64,000 nt of DNA from Hydractinia symbiolongicarpus (Eukaryota; Cnidaria; Hydrozoa; Anthoathecata; Hydractiniidae). The notes beneath the pieces are model-generated. The model was not told the origin of the DNA. It did no database searches and saw nothing but the letters and a program-made list of their open reading frames with translations. Numbering within the stretch: position 1 is the stretch's first letter; each line of letters starts with the position of its first letter. The position numbers were made by a program, and so were the translations under genes. Shown here piece after piece: positions 12,987 through 24,650 of this stretch. The stretch is from contig NC_079879.1 in NCBI RefSeq assembly GCF_029227915.1, positions 31,998,501 through 32,062,500 of the forward strand, written 5' to 3'.

Positions 12987-15900
12987 CGTTTAGTCAAAAG
13001 TATACAAAGAAAGTACCCAGGGAGTAAACTCATTTCCCGAACGATTTTTTAAATTATTTTTTCACCACTAAAACGCATGAGACTTGCAGTTTTCAAACTT
13101 GTTTTCATTTTTGATGAGACGCTGTATAAAAGAAGTTTAATCACCGCCAAACGAAAACCCGCGATTTCCCGTAAATCCCGGGCTTGGCCCGTATAGTCGA
13201 ATGTATACAAAGAAAGTACCCAAGGAGTAAACTCATTTCCCGAACGATATTTTAAATTTTTTTTTCACCACTAAAACGCATGAGACTTGTAGTTTTCAAA
13301 AATGTTTTCATTTTTGATGAGACGCTTAATGAAAGAGGTTTAATCGCCGGCAAACGAAAACCAGCGATTTCCCCTAAATCCCGGGCTTGGCCCGTGTAGT
13401 CGAATGTATACAAAGAAAGTACCCAGGGAGTAAACTCATTTCCCGAACGATTTTTTAAATTTTTTTTTCACCACTAAAACGCATGAGACTTGTAGTTTTC
13501 AAAAATGTTTTCATTTTTGATGAGACGCTTAATGAAAGAGGTTTAATCGCCGGCAAACGAAAACCCGCGATTTCCCGTAAATCCCGGGCTTGGCCCGTAT
13601 AGTCGAATGTATAAAAAGAAAGTACCCTGTGAGTAAACTCATTTCCAGAACGATTTTTTAAATTTTTTTTTCACCACTAAAACGCATGAGACTTGTAGTT
13701 TTCAAAAATGTTTTCATTTTTGATGAGACGCCTAATGAAAGAGGTTTAATCGCCGGCAAACGAAAACCCGCGATTTCCCGTAAATCCCGGGCTTGGCCCG
13801 TATAGTCGAAAGTATACAAAGAAAGTACCCAGGGAGTAAACTCATTTCCCGAACGATTTTTTAAATTATTTTTTCACCACTAAAACGCATGAGACTTGTA
13901 GTTTTCAAAAATGTTTTCATTTTTGATGAGACGCTTAATGAAAGAGGTTTAATCGCCGGTAAACGAAAACCCGAGATTTCCCGTAAATCCCGGGCTTGGC
14001 CCGTATAGTCGAATGCATAAAAAGAAAGTACCCTGTGAGTAAACTCATTTCCAGAACGATTTTTTAAATTACTTTTTCACCACTAAAACGCATAAGACTT
14101 GTAGTTTTCAAAAATGTTTTCATTTTTGATGTCACGCTGAATAAAAGAAGTTTAATCGCCGGCAAACGAAAACCCGCGATTTCCCGAAAATCCCGGGCTT
14201 GGCCCGTATAGTCGAATGTATACAAAGAAAGTACCCAAGGAGTAAACTCATTTCCCGAACGATATTTTAAATTGTTTTTTCACCACTAAAACGCATGAGA
14301 CTTGTAGTTTTCAAAAATGTTTTCATTTTTGATGAGACGCTTAATGAAAGAGGTTTAATCGCCGGCAAACGAAAACCGGCGATTTCCCCTAAATCCCGGG
14401 CTTGGCCCGTGTGGTCGAATGTATACAAAGAAAGTACCAAGGGAGTAAACTCATTTCCCGAACGATTTTTTAAATTTTTTTTTCACCACTAAAACGCATG
14501 AGACTTGTAGTTTTCAAAAATGTTTTCATTTTTGATGAGACGCTTAATGAAAGAGGTTTAATCGCCGGCAAACGAAAACCCGCGATTTACCGTAAATCCC
14601 GGGCTTGGCCCGTATAGTCGAAAGTATACAAAGAAAGTACCCAGGGAGTAAACTCATTTCCCGAACGATTTTTTAAATTATTTTTTCAGCACTAAAACGC
14701 ATGAGACTTGTAGTTTTCAAAAATGTTTTCATTTTTGATGAGACGCTTAATGAAAGAGGTTTAATCGCCGGTAAACGAAAACCCGAGATTTCCCGTAAAT
14801 CCCGGGCTTGGCCCGTATAGTCGAATGTATAAAAAGAAAGTACCCTGTGAGTAAACTCATTTCCAGAACGATTTTTTAAATTACTTTTTCACCACTAAAA
14901 CGCATAAGACTTGTAGTTTTCAAAAATGTTTTCATTTTTGATGAGACGCTGAATAAAAGAAGTTTAATCGCCGGCAAACGAAAACCCGCGATTTCCCGAA
15001 AATCCCGGGCTTGGCCCGTATAGTCGAATGTATACAAAGAAAGTACCCAAGGAGTAAACTCATTTCCCGAACGATATTTTAAATTGTTTTTTCACCACTA
15101 AAACGCATGAGACTTGTAGTTTTCAAAAATGTTTGCATTTTTGATGAGACGCTTAATGAAAGAGGTTTAATCGCCGGCAAACGAAAACCCGCGATTTCCC
15201 GTAAATCCCGGGCTTGGCCCGTATAGTCGAATGTATACAAAGAAAGTACCCTGTGAGTAAACTCATTTCCAGAACGATTTTTTAAATTACTTTTTCACCA
15301 CTAAAACGCATAAGACTTGTAGTTTTCAAAAATGTTTTCATTTTTGATGAGACGCTGAATAAAAGAAGTTTAATCGCCGGCAAACGAAAACCCGCGATTT
15401 CCCGAAAATCCCGGGCTTGGCCCGTATAGTCGAATGTATACAAAGAAAGTACCCAAGGAGTAAACTCATTTCCCGAACGATATTTTAAATTGTTTTTTCA
15501 CCACTAAAACGCATGAGACTTGTAGTTTTCAAAAATGTTTGCATTTTTGATGAGACGCTTAATGAAAGAGGTTTAATCGCCGGCAAACGAAAACCCGCGA
15601 TTTCCCGTAAATCCCGGGCTTGGCCCGTATAGTCGAATGTATACAAAGAAAGTACCCTGTGAGTAAACTCATTTCCAGAACGATTTTTTAAATTACTTTT
15701 TCACCACTAAAACGCATAAGACTTGTAGTTTTCAAAAATGTTTTCATTTTTGATGAGACGCTGAATAAAAGAAGTTTAATCGCCGGCAAACGAAAACCCG
15801 CGATTTCCCGAAAATCCCGGGCTTGGCCCGTATAGTCGAATGTATACAAAGAAAGTACCCAAGGAGTAAACTCATTTCCCGAACGATATTTTAAATTGTT

Positions 15901-17500
15901 TTTTCACCACTAAAACGCATGAGACTTGTAGTTTTCAAAAATGTTTGCATTTTTGATGAGACGCTTAATGAAAGAGGTTTAATCGCCGGCAAACGAAAAC
16001 CCGCGATTTCCCGTAAATCCCGGGCTTGGCCCGTATAGTCGAATGTATACAAAGAAAGTACCCTGTGAGTAAACTCATTTCCAGAACGATTTTTTAAATT
16101 ATTTTTTCACCACTAAAACGCATAAGACTTCTAGTTTTCAAAAATGTTTTCATTTTTGATGAGACGCTGAATAAAAGAAGTTTAATCGCCGCCAAACGAA
16201 AACCCGCGATTTCCCGTAAATCCCGGGCTTGGCCCGTATAGTCGAATGTATACAAAGAAAGTACCCAGGGAGTAAACTCATTTCCCGAACGATTTTTTAA
16301 ATTATTTTTTCACCACTAAAACGCATGAGACTTGCAGTTTTCAAACTTGTTTTCATTTTTGATGAGACGCTGAATAAAAGAAGTTTAATCGCCGGCAAAC
16401 GAAAACCCGCGATTTCCCGTAAATCCCGGACTCGGCCCGTATAGTCAAAAGTATACAAAGAAAGTACCCAGGGAGTAAACTCATTTCCCGAACGATTTTT
16501 TAAATTATTTTTTCACCACTAAAACGCATGAGACTTGCAGTTTTCAAACTTGTTTTCATTTTTGATGAGACGCTGAATAAAAGAAGTTTAATCGCCGCCA
16601 AACAAAAACCCGCGATTTCCCGTAAATCCCGGGCTTGGCCCGTATAGTCGAATGTATACAAAGAAAGTACCCAAGGAGTAAACTCATTTCCCGAACGATT
16701 TTTTAAATTTTTTTTTCACCACTAAAACGCATGAGACTTGTAGTTTTCAAAAATGTTTTTATTTTTGATGGGACGCTGAATAAAAGAAGTTTAATCGCCG
16801 GCAAACGAAAACCCGCGATTTCCCGTAAATCCCGGACTCGGCCCGTATAGTCAAAAGTATACAAAGAAAGTACCCAGGGAGTAAACTCATTTCCCGAACG
16901 ATTTTTTAAATTATTTTTTCACCACTAAAACGCATGACACTTGTAGTTCTCAAAAATGTTTTCATTTTTGATGAGACGCTTAATGAAAGAGGTTTAATCG
17001 CCGGCAAACGAAAACCAGCGATTTCCCCTAAATCCCGTGCTTGGCCCGTGTAGTCGAATGTATAAAAAGAAAGTACCCAGGGAGTAAACTCATTTCCCGA
17101 ACGATTTTTTAAATTTTTTTTTCACCACTAAAATGCATGAGACTTGTAGTTTTCAAAAATGTTTTCATTTTTGATGAGACGCTTAATGAAAGAGGTTTAA
17201 TCGCCGGCAAACGAAAACCCGCGATTTCCCGTAAATCCCGGGCTTGGCCCGTATAGTCGAATGTATAAAGAGAAAGTACCCTGTAAGTAAACTCATTTCC
17301 AGAACGATTTTTTAAATTACATTTTCACCACTAAAGCGCATAAGACTTGTAGTTTTCAAAAATGTTTTCATTTTTGATGAGACGCTGAATAAAAGAAGTT
17401 TAATCGCCGGCAAACGAAAACCCGCGATTTCCCGAAAATCCCGGGCTTGGCCCGTTTAGTCAAAAGTATACAAAGAAAGTACCCAGGGAGTAAACTCATT
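12987..17500 (+). repeat. 24-monomer block, copy 2 (shortened to 22 monomers)
   Basis: Matches copy 1 at an offset of 4,872 bp up to about 16.95 kb, then at 4,466 bp (22 x 203). The marker TTACATTTTC is at 12851 in copy 1 and 17317 here. The difference is one 406-bp dimer: the TGACACTTGTAGTTCTC monomer occurs twice in copy 1 (12063, 12469) but once here (16935). The match ends near 17,500, where CGATATTTTAAATT replaces the copy-1 sequence. Confidence 0.88.
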
Positions 17501-17779
17501 TCCCGAACGATATTTTAAATTTTTTTTTCACCACTAAAACGCATGAGACTTGTTGTTTTCAAAAATGTTTTCATTTTTGATGAGACGCTTAATGAAAGAG
17601 GTTTAATCGCCGGCAAACGAAAACCAGCGATTTCCCCTAAATCCCGGGCTTGGCCCGTGTAGTCGAATGTATACAAAGAAAGTACCCAGGGAGTAAACTC
17701 ATTTCCCGAACGATTTTTTAAATTTTTTTTTCACCACTAAAACGCATGAGACTTGTAGTTTTCAAAAATGTTTTCATTT

Positions 17780-20621
17780 TTGATGAGACGCTTAATGAAA
17801 GAGGTTTAATCGCCGGCAAACGAAAACCCGCGATTTCCCGTAAATCCCGGGCTTGGCCCGTATAGGCGAATGTATAAAAAGAAAGTACCCTGTGAGTAAA
17901 CTCATTTCCAGAACGATTTTTTAAATTATTTTTTCACCACTAAAACGCATGAGACTTGTAGTTTTCAAAAATGTTTTCATTTTTGATGAGACGCTTAATG
18001 AAAGAGGTTTAATCGCCGGCAAACGAAAACCAGCGATTTCCCCTAAATCCCGGGCTTGGCCCGTGTAGTCGAATGTATACAAAGAAAGTACCCAGGGAGT
18101 AAACTCATTTCCCGAACGATTTTTTAAATTTTTTTTTCACCACTAAAACGCATGAGACTTGTAGTTTTCAAAAATGTTTTCATTTTTGATGAGACGCTTA
18201 ATGAAAGAGGTTTAATCGCCGGCAAACAAAAACCCGCGATTTCCCGTAAATCCCGGGCTTGGCCCGTATAGTCGAAAGTATACAAAGAAAGTACCCAGGG
18301 AGTAAACTCATTTCCCGAACGATTTTTTAAATTATTTTTTCACCACTAAAACGCATGAGACTTGTAGTTTTTAAAAATGTTTTCATTTTTGATGAGACGC
18401 TTAATGAAAGAGGTTTAATCGCCGGTAAACGAAAACCCGAGATTTCCCGTAAATCCCGGGCTTGGCCCGTATAGTCGAATGTATAAAAAGAAAGTACCCT
18501 GTGAGTAAACTCATTTCCAGAACGATTTTTTAAATTACTTTTTCACCACTAAAACGCATAAGACTTGTAGTTTTTAAAAATGTTTTCATTTTTGATGAGA
18601 CGCTGAATAAAAGAAGTTTAATCGCCGTCAAACGAAAACCCGCGATTTCCCGAAAATCCCGGGCTTGGCCCGTATAGTCGAATGTATACAAAGAAAGTAC
18701 CCAAGGAGTAAACTCATTTCCCGAACGATATTTTAAATTGTTTTTTCACCACTAAAACGCATGAGACTTGTAGTTTTCAAAAATGTTTGCATTTTTGATG
18801 AGACGCTTAATGAAAGAGGTTTAATCGCCGGCAAACGAAAACCCGCGATTTCCCGTAAATCCCGGGCTTGGCCCGTATAGTCGAATGTATACAAAGAAAG
18901 TACCCAGTGAGTAAACTCATTTCCAGAACGATTTTTTAAATTATTTTTTCACCACTAAAACGCATAAGACTTGTAGTTTTCAAAAATGTTTTCATTTTTG
19001 ATGAGACGCTGAATAAAAGAAGTTTAATCGCCGGCAAACGAAAACCCGCGATTTCCCGTAAATCCCGGACTCGGCCCGTATAGTCAAAAGTATACAAAGA
19101 AAGTACCCAAGGAGTAAACTCATTTCCCGAACGATTTTTTAAATTATTTTTTCACCACTAAAACGCATAAGATTTGTAGTTTTCAAAAATGTTTTCATTT
19201 TTGATGAGACGCTTAATGAAAGAGGTTTAATCGCCGGCAAACGAAAACCCGCGATTTCCCGTAAATCCCGGGCTTAGCCCGTATAGGCGAATGTATAAAA
19301 AGAAAGTACCCTGTGAGTAAACTCATTTCCAGAACGATTTTTTAAATTATTTTTTCACCACTAAAACGCATGAGACTTGTAGTTTTCAAAAATGTTTTCA
19401 TTTTTGATGAGACGCTTAATGAAAGAGGTTTAATCGCCGGCAAACGAAAACCAGCGATTTCCCCTAAATCCCGGGCTTGGCCCGTGTAGTCGAATGTATA
19501 CAAAGAAAGTACCCAGGGAGTAAACTCATTTCCCGAACGATTTTTTAAATTTTTTTTTCACCACTAAAACGCATGAGACTTGTAGTTTTCAAAAATGTTT
19601 TCATTTTTGATGAGACGCTTAATGAAAGAGGTTTAATCGCCGGCAAACAAAAACCCGCGATTTCCCGTAAATCCCGGGCTTGGCCCGTATAGTCGAAAGT
19701 ATACAAAGAAAGTACCCAGGGAGTAAACTCATTTCCCGAACGATTTTTTAAATTATTTTTTCACCACTAAAACGCATGAGACTTGTAGTTTTCAAAAATG
19801 TTTTCATTTTTGATGAGACGCTTAATGAAAGAGGTTTAATCGCCGGTAAACGAAAACCCGAGATTTCCCGTAAATCCCGGGCTTGGCCCGTATAGTCGAA
19901 TGTATAAAAAGAAAGTACCCTGTGAGTAAACTCATTTCCAGAACGATTTTTTAAGTTACTTTTTCACCACTAAAACGCATAAGACTTGTAGTTTTCAAAA
20001 ATGTTTTCATTTTTGATGAGACGCTGAATAAAAGAAGTTTAATCGCCGGCAAACGAAAACCCGCGATTTCCCGAAAATCCCGGGCTTGGCCCGTATAGTC
20101 GGATGTATACAAAGAAAGTACCCAAGGAGTAAACTCATTTCCCGAACGATATTTTAAATTGTTTTTTCACCACTAAAACGCATGAGACTTGTAGTTTTCA
20201 AAAATGTTTGCATTTTTGATGAGACGCTTAATGAAAGAGGTTTAATCGCCGGCAAACGAAAACCCGCGATTTCCCGTAAATCCCGGGCTTGGCCCGTATA
20301 GTCGAATGTATACAAAGAAAGTACCCAGTGAGTAAACTCATTTCCAGAACGATTTTTTAAATTATTTTTTCACCACTAAAACGCATAAGACTTGTAGTTT
20401 TCAAAAATGTTTTCATTTTTGATGAGACGCTGAATAAAAAAAGTTTAATCGCCGGCAAACGAAAACCCGCGATTTCCCGTAAATCCCGGACTCGGCCCGT
20501 ATAGTCAAAAGTATACAAAGAAAGTACCCAAGGAGTAAACTCATTTCCCGAACGATTTTTTAAATTATTTTTTCACCACTAAAACGCATAAGATTTGTAG
20601 TTTTCAAAAATGTTTTCATTT
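17780..20621 (+). repeat. 7-monomer duplication (2 x 1,421 bp)
   Basis: Two copies, about 17,780-19,200 and 19,201-20,621. The rare TATAGGCGAA variant is at 17861 and 19282, exactly 1,421 bp apart. The order of the following GTAAACG / CCCGAGATTT, CGATATTTT / TTTGCATTTTTG and CCAGTGAG monomers is conserved. The short gap 17,501-17,779 is ordinary monomer sequence. Confidence 0.88.
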
Positions 20622-21639
20622 TTGATGAGACGCTGAATAAAATAAGTTTAATCGCCGACAAACGAAAACCTGCGATTTCCCGTAAATCCTGGACTCGGCT
20701 CGTATAGTCAAAAGTATACAAAAAAAGTACCCAGGGAGTAAACTCATTTCCAGAACGATTTTTTAAATTATTTTTTCACCACTAAAACGCATAAGACTTG
20801 TAGTTTTCAAAAATGTTTTCATTTTTGATGAGACGCTGAATAAAAGAAGTTTAATCGCCGGCAAACGAAAACCCGCGATTTCCCGTAAATCCCAGACTCG
20901 GCCCGTATAGTCAAAAGTATACAAAGAAAGTACCCAAGGAGTAAACTCATTTCCCGAACGATTTTTTAAATTATTTTTTCACCACTAAAACGCATAAGAT
21001 TTGTAGTTTTCAAAAATGTTTTCATTTTTGATGAGACGCTGAATAAAATAAGTTTAATCGCCGACAAACGAAAACCTGCGATTTCCCGTAAATCCCGGAC
21101 TCGGCTCGTATAGTCAAAAGTATACAAAAAAAGTACCCAGGGAGTAAACTCATTTCCCAAACGATTTTTTAAATTATTCTTTCACCACTAAAGCCCATGA
21201 GACTTGTAGTTTTTAAAAATGTTTTCATTTTTGATGAGACGCTGAATAAAAGAAGTTTAATCACCCGCAAACGAAAACCCGCGATTTCCCGTAAATCCCG
21301 GACTCGGCTCGTATAGTCAAAAGTATACAAAGAAAGTACCCAAGGAGTAAACTCATTTCATAAACGATTTTTTAAATTATTCTTTCACCACTAAAGCCCA
21401 TGAGACTTGTAGTTTTTAAAAATGTTTTCATTTTTGATGAGACGCTGAATAAAAGAAGTTTAATCGCCGACAAACGAAAACCTGCGATTTCCCGTAAATC
21501 CCGGACTCGGCTCGTATAGTCAAAAGTATACAAAGAAAGTACCCAGGGAGTAAACTCATTTCCCAAACGATTTTTTAAATTATTTTTTCACCACTAAAGC
21601 CCATGAGACTTGTAGTTTTTAAAAATGTTTTCATTTTTG
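20622..21639 (+). repeat. Dimer duplication followed by a run of one monomer type
   Basis: The AATAAAATAAG variant is at 20636 and 21042 (406 bp apart). After that the AAGCCCATGAGACTTG variant is repeated at single-monomer spacing, near 21,190, 21,393, 21,596 and 21,799. This is the only place where I see one rare type amplified as a plain monomer series. Confidence 0.85.
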
Positions 21640-23263
21640 ATGAGACGCTGAATAAAAGAAGTTTAACCGCCGGCAAACGAAAACCCGTGAATTCCCGTAA
21701 ATCCCGGACTCGGCTCGTATAGTCAAAAGTATACAAAGAAAGTACCCAGGGAGTAAACTCATTTCCCAAACGATTTTTTAAATTATTCTTTCACCACTAA
21801 AGCCCATGAGACTTGTAGTTTTCAAAAATGTTTTGATTTTTGATGGGACGCTGAATAAAAGAAGTTTAATCGCCGGCAAACGAAAACCCGCGATTTACCG
21901 TAAATCCCGGACTCGGCCCGTATAGTCAAAAGTATACAAAGAAAGTACCCAGGGAGTAAACTCATTTCCCGAACGATTTTTTAAATTATTTTTTCACCAC
22001 TAAAACGCATGAGACTTGTAGTTTTCAAAATTGTTTGCATTTTTGATGAGACGCTTAATGAAAGAGGTTTAATCGCCGGCAAACGAAAACCAGCGATTTC
22101 CCCTAAATCCCGGGCTTGGCCCGTGTAGTCGAATGTATACAAACAAAGTACCCAGGGAGTAAACTCATTTCACGAACGATTTTTTAATTTTTTTTTTCAC
22201 CACTAAAACGCATGAGACTTGTAGTTTTCAAAAATGTTTTCATTTTTGATGAGACGCTTAATGAAAGAGGTTTAATCGCCGGCAAACGAAAACCCGCGAT
22301 TTCCCGTAAATCCTGGGCTTGGCCCGTATAGTCGAATGTATAAAAAGAAAGTACCGTGTGAGTAAACTCATTTCCAGAACGATTTTTTAAACTATTTTTT
22401 CACCACTAAAACGCATAAGACTTGTAGTTTTCAAATATGTTTTCATTTTTGATGAGACGCTGAATAAAAGAAGTTTAACCGCCGGCAAACGAAAACCCGT
22501 GAATTCCCGTAAATCCCGGACTCGGCTCGTATAGTCAAAAGTATACAAAGAAAGTACCCAGGGAGTAAACTCATTTCCCAAACGATTTTTTAAATTATTC
22601 TTTCACCACTAAAGCCCATGAGACTTGTAGTTTTCAAAAATGTTTTGATTTTTGATGGGACGCTGAATAAAAGAAGTTTAATCGCCGGCAAACGAAAACC
22701 CGCGATTTACCGTAAATCCCGGACTCGGCCCGTATAGTCAAAAGTATACAAAGAAAGTACCCAGGGAGTAAACTCATTTCCCGAACGATTTTTTAAATTA
22801 TTTTTTCACCACTAAAACGCATGAGACTTGTAGTTTTCAAAATTGTTTGCATTTTTGATGAGACGCTTAATGAAAGAGGTTTAATCGCCGGCAAACGAAA
22901 ACCAGCGATTTCCCCTAAATCCCGGGCTTGGCCCGTGTAGTCGAATGTATACAAACAAAGTACCCAGGGAGTAAACTCATTTCACGAACGATTTTTTAAT
23001 TTTTTTTTTCACCACTAAAACGCATGAGACTTGTAGTTTTCAAAAATGTTTTCATTTTTGATGAGACGCTTAATGAAAGAGGTTTAATCGCCGGCAAACG
23101 AAAACCCGCGATTTCCCGTAAATCCTGGGCTTGGCCCGTATAGTCGAATGTATAAAAAGAAAGTACCGTGTGAGTAAACTCATTTCCAGAACGATTTTTT
23201 AAACTATTTTTTCACCACTAAAACGCATAAGACTTGTAGTTTTCAAATATGTTTTCATTTTTG
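21640..23263 (+). repeat. Tetramer duplication (2 x 812 bp)
   Basis: Copies at about 21,640-22,451 and 22,452-23,263. TGTTTTGATTTTTGATGGG, AAATTGTTTGCATTTTTG, ACAAACAAAGTACCC and CGTGTGAG follow in the same order in both copies at an 812-bp offset. These variants resemble right-arm types rather than the rest of the left arm. Confidence 0.88.
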
Positions 23264-23963
23264 ATGAGACGCTGAATAAAAGAAGTTTAATCGCCGGCAA
23301 ACGAAAACCTGCGATTTCCCGTAAATCCCGGGCTTGGCCCGTATAGTCGAATGTATACAAAGAAAGTACCCAAGGAGTAAACTCATTTCCCGAACGATAT
23401 TTTAAATTTTTTTTTTCACCACTAAAACGCATGAGACTTGTAGTTTTCAAAAATGTTTTCATTTTTGATGAGACACTTAATGAAAGAGGTTTAATCGCCT
23501 GCAAACGAAAACCAGCGATTTCCCCTAAATCCCGGGCTTGGCCCGTGTAGTCGAATGTATACAAAGAAAGTACCCAGGGAGTAAACTCATTTCACGAACG
23601 ATTTTTTAAATTTTTTTTTCACCACTAAAACGCATGAGACTTGTAGTTTTCAAAAATGTTTTCATTTTTGATGAGACGCTTAATGAAAGAGGTTTAATCG
23701 CCGGCAAACGAAAACCCGCGATTTCCCGTAAATCCCGGGCTTGGCCCGTATAGTCGAATGTATAAAAAGAAAGTACCGTGTGAGTAAACTCATTTCCAGA
23801 ACGATTTTTTAAACTATTTTTTCACCACTAAAACGCAAAAGACTTGTAGTTTTCAAATATGTTTTTATTTTTGATGAGACGCTGAATAAAAGAAGTTTAA
23901 TCGCCGGCAAACGAAAACCTGCGATTTCCTGTAAATCCCGGGCTTGGCCCGTATAGTCGAATG
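23264..23963 (+). repeat. Last forward monomers before the inversion
   Basis: About 3.4 forward monomers with right-arm-type markers: CAAATATG at about 23,860, CGTGTGAG at about 23,770 and CCTGCGATTTCC. The last copy stops inside the GAATGT(ATAC) motif, where the orientation flips. Confidence 0.9.
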
Positions 23964-23974
23964 TTTACGGAAAT
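23964..23974. other. Head-to-head inversion junction in the satellite
   Basis: Forward monomer sequence ends in GTCGAATGT, and reversed monomer sequence starts at TGAAAAAATAATTTAAA. About 9 bases between them (TTACGGAAA) fit neither flank at that phase. TTTACGGAAAT here is one G shorter than TTTACGGGAAAT found in each reversed monomer, so the filler may be templated. The two arms are not mirror images around this point: they enter the monomer at different phases and carry different variants. Confidence 0.93.
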
Positions 23975-24650
23975 GAAAAAATAATTTAAAAAATCGTTCT
24001 GGAAATGAGTTTACTCACAGGGTACTATCTTTGTATACATTCGACTATACGGGCCAAGCCCGGGATTTACGGGAAATCGCGGGTTTTCGTTTGCCGGCGA
24101 TTAAACATCTTTCATTAAGCGTCTCATCAAAAATGCAAACATTTTTGAAAACTACAAGTCTCATGCGTTTTAGTGGTGAAAAAAAAATTTAAAAAATCGT
24201 TCGGGAAATGAGTTTACTCCCTGGGTACTTTCTTTGTATACATTCGACTACACGGGCCAAGCCCGGGATTTAGGGGAAATCGCTGGTTTTAGTTTGCCGG
24301 CGATTAAACCTCTTTCATTAAGCGTCTCATCAAAAATGAAAACATTTTTGAAAACTACAAGTCTCATGCGTTTTAGTGGTGAAAAAAAAATTTAAAAAAT
24401 CGTTCGGGAAATGATTTACTCCCTGGGTACTTTCTTTGTATACATTCGACTACACGGGCCAAGCCCGGGATTTAGGGGAAATCGCTGGTTTTCGTTTGCC
24501 GGCGATTAAACCTCTTTCATTAAGCGTCTCATCACAAATGAAAACATTTTTGAAAACTGCAAGTCTCATGCGTTTTAGTAGTGAAAAAATAATTTAAAAA
24601 ATCGTTCTGGAAATGAGTTTACTCACAGGGTACTTTCTTTTTATACATTC
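23975..24650 (-). repeat. First reversed monomers, left-arm variant type
   Basis: Read on the reverse strand, the first unit has GTTTGCATTTTTG, CTTAATGAAAG, ATACAAAG and CCCTGTGAG, the same linked set as the left-arm dimers near 11.1 kb and 15.9 kb, with two private changes that I noticed. CTCACAGGG recurs near 24,630. Typical right-arm markers (GCATCTC, ACGACAAG) begin only near 24,730. Confidence 0.82.

Larger units (their letters stand above)
1..23964 (+). repeat. Satellite array, left arm (203-bp monomer, forward)
   Basis: About 118 head-to-tail copies of a monomer near 203 bp. The CCCGTATAG-type start recurs at 4, 207 and about 410, and every later anchor I measured differs by a multiple of 203, give or take a few bases. 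In this direction each copy reads, in order: a GTATAC site, an AAAGAAAGTACCC block, a CCCGAACGA motif, a T/A run, CACCACTAAAACGCATGAG, a CAAAAATG/CATTTTTG dyad, GCCGGC and CCCGGG. Copies differ by scattered substitutions and rare 1-4 bp indels. No sequence other than the monomer interrupts the arm. Strand here only records monomer direction. The type of array is certain; its chromosomal role is not. Confidence 0.98.

Noticed and set aside
23199-23564. Open reading frames of 61-121 codons recurring through the window, on both strands (largest 121 codons here and at 28,495-28,860).
   Set aside because: They are translations of the monomer itself. They recur because the DNA repeats, overlap each other on both strands, and have no consistent start context. 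Since 203 is not a multiple of 3, frames shift from copy to copy. Indels and stops vary freely between copies.
23900-24050. Palindromic (fold-back) sequencing or assembly artefact at the orientation switch.
   Set aside because: A fold-back would give mirror-image arms. Here the arms start at different monomer phases and carry different linked variants. Raw reads are still needed to exclude a mis-join.
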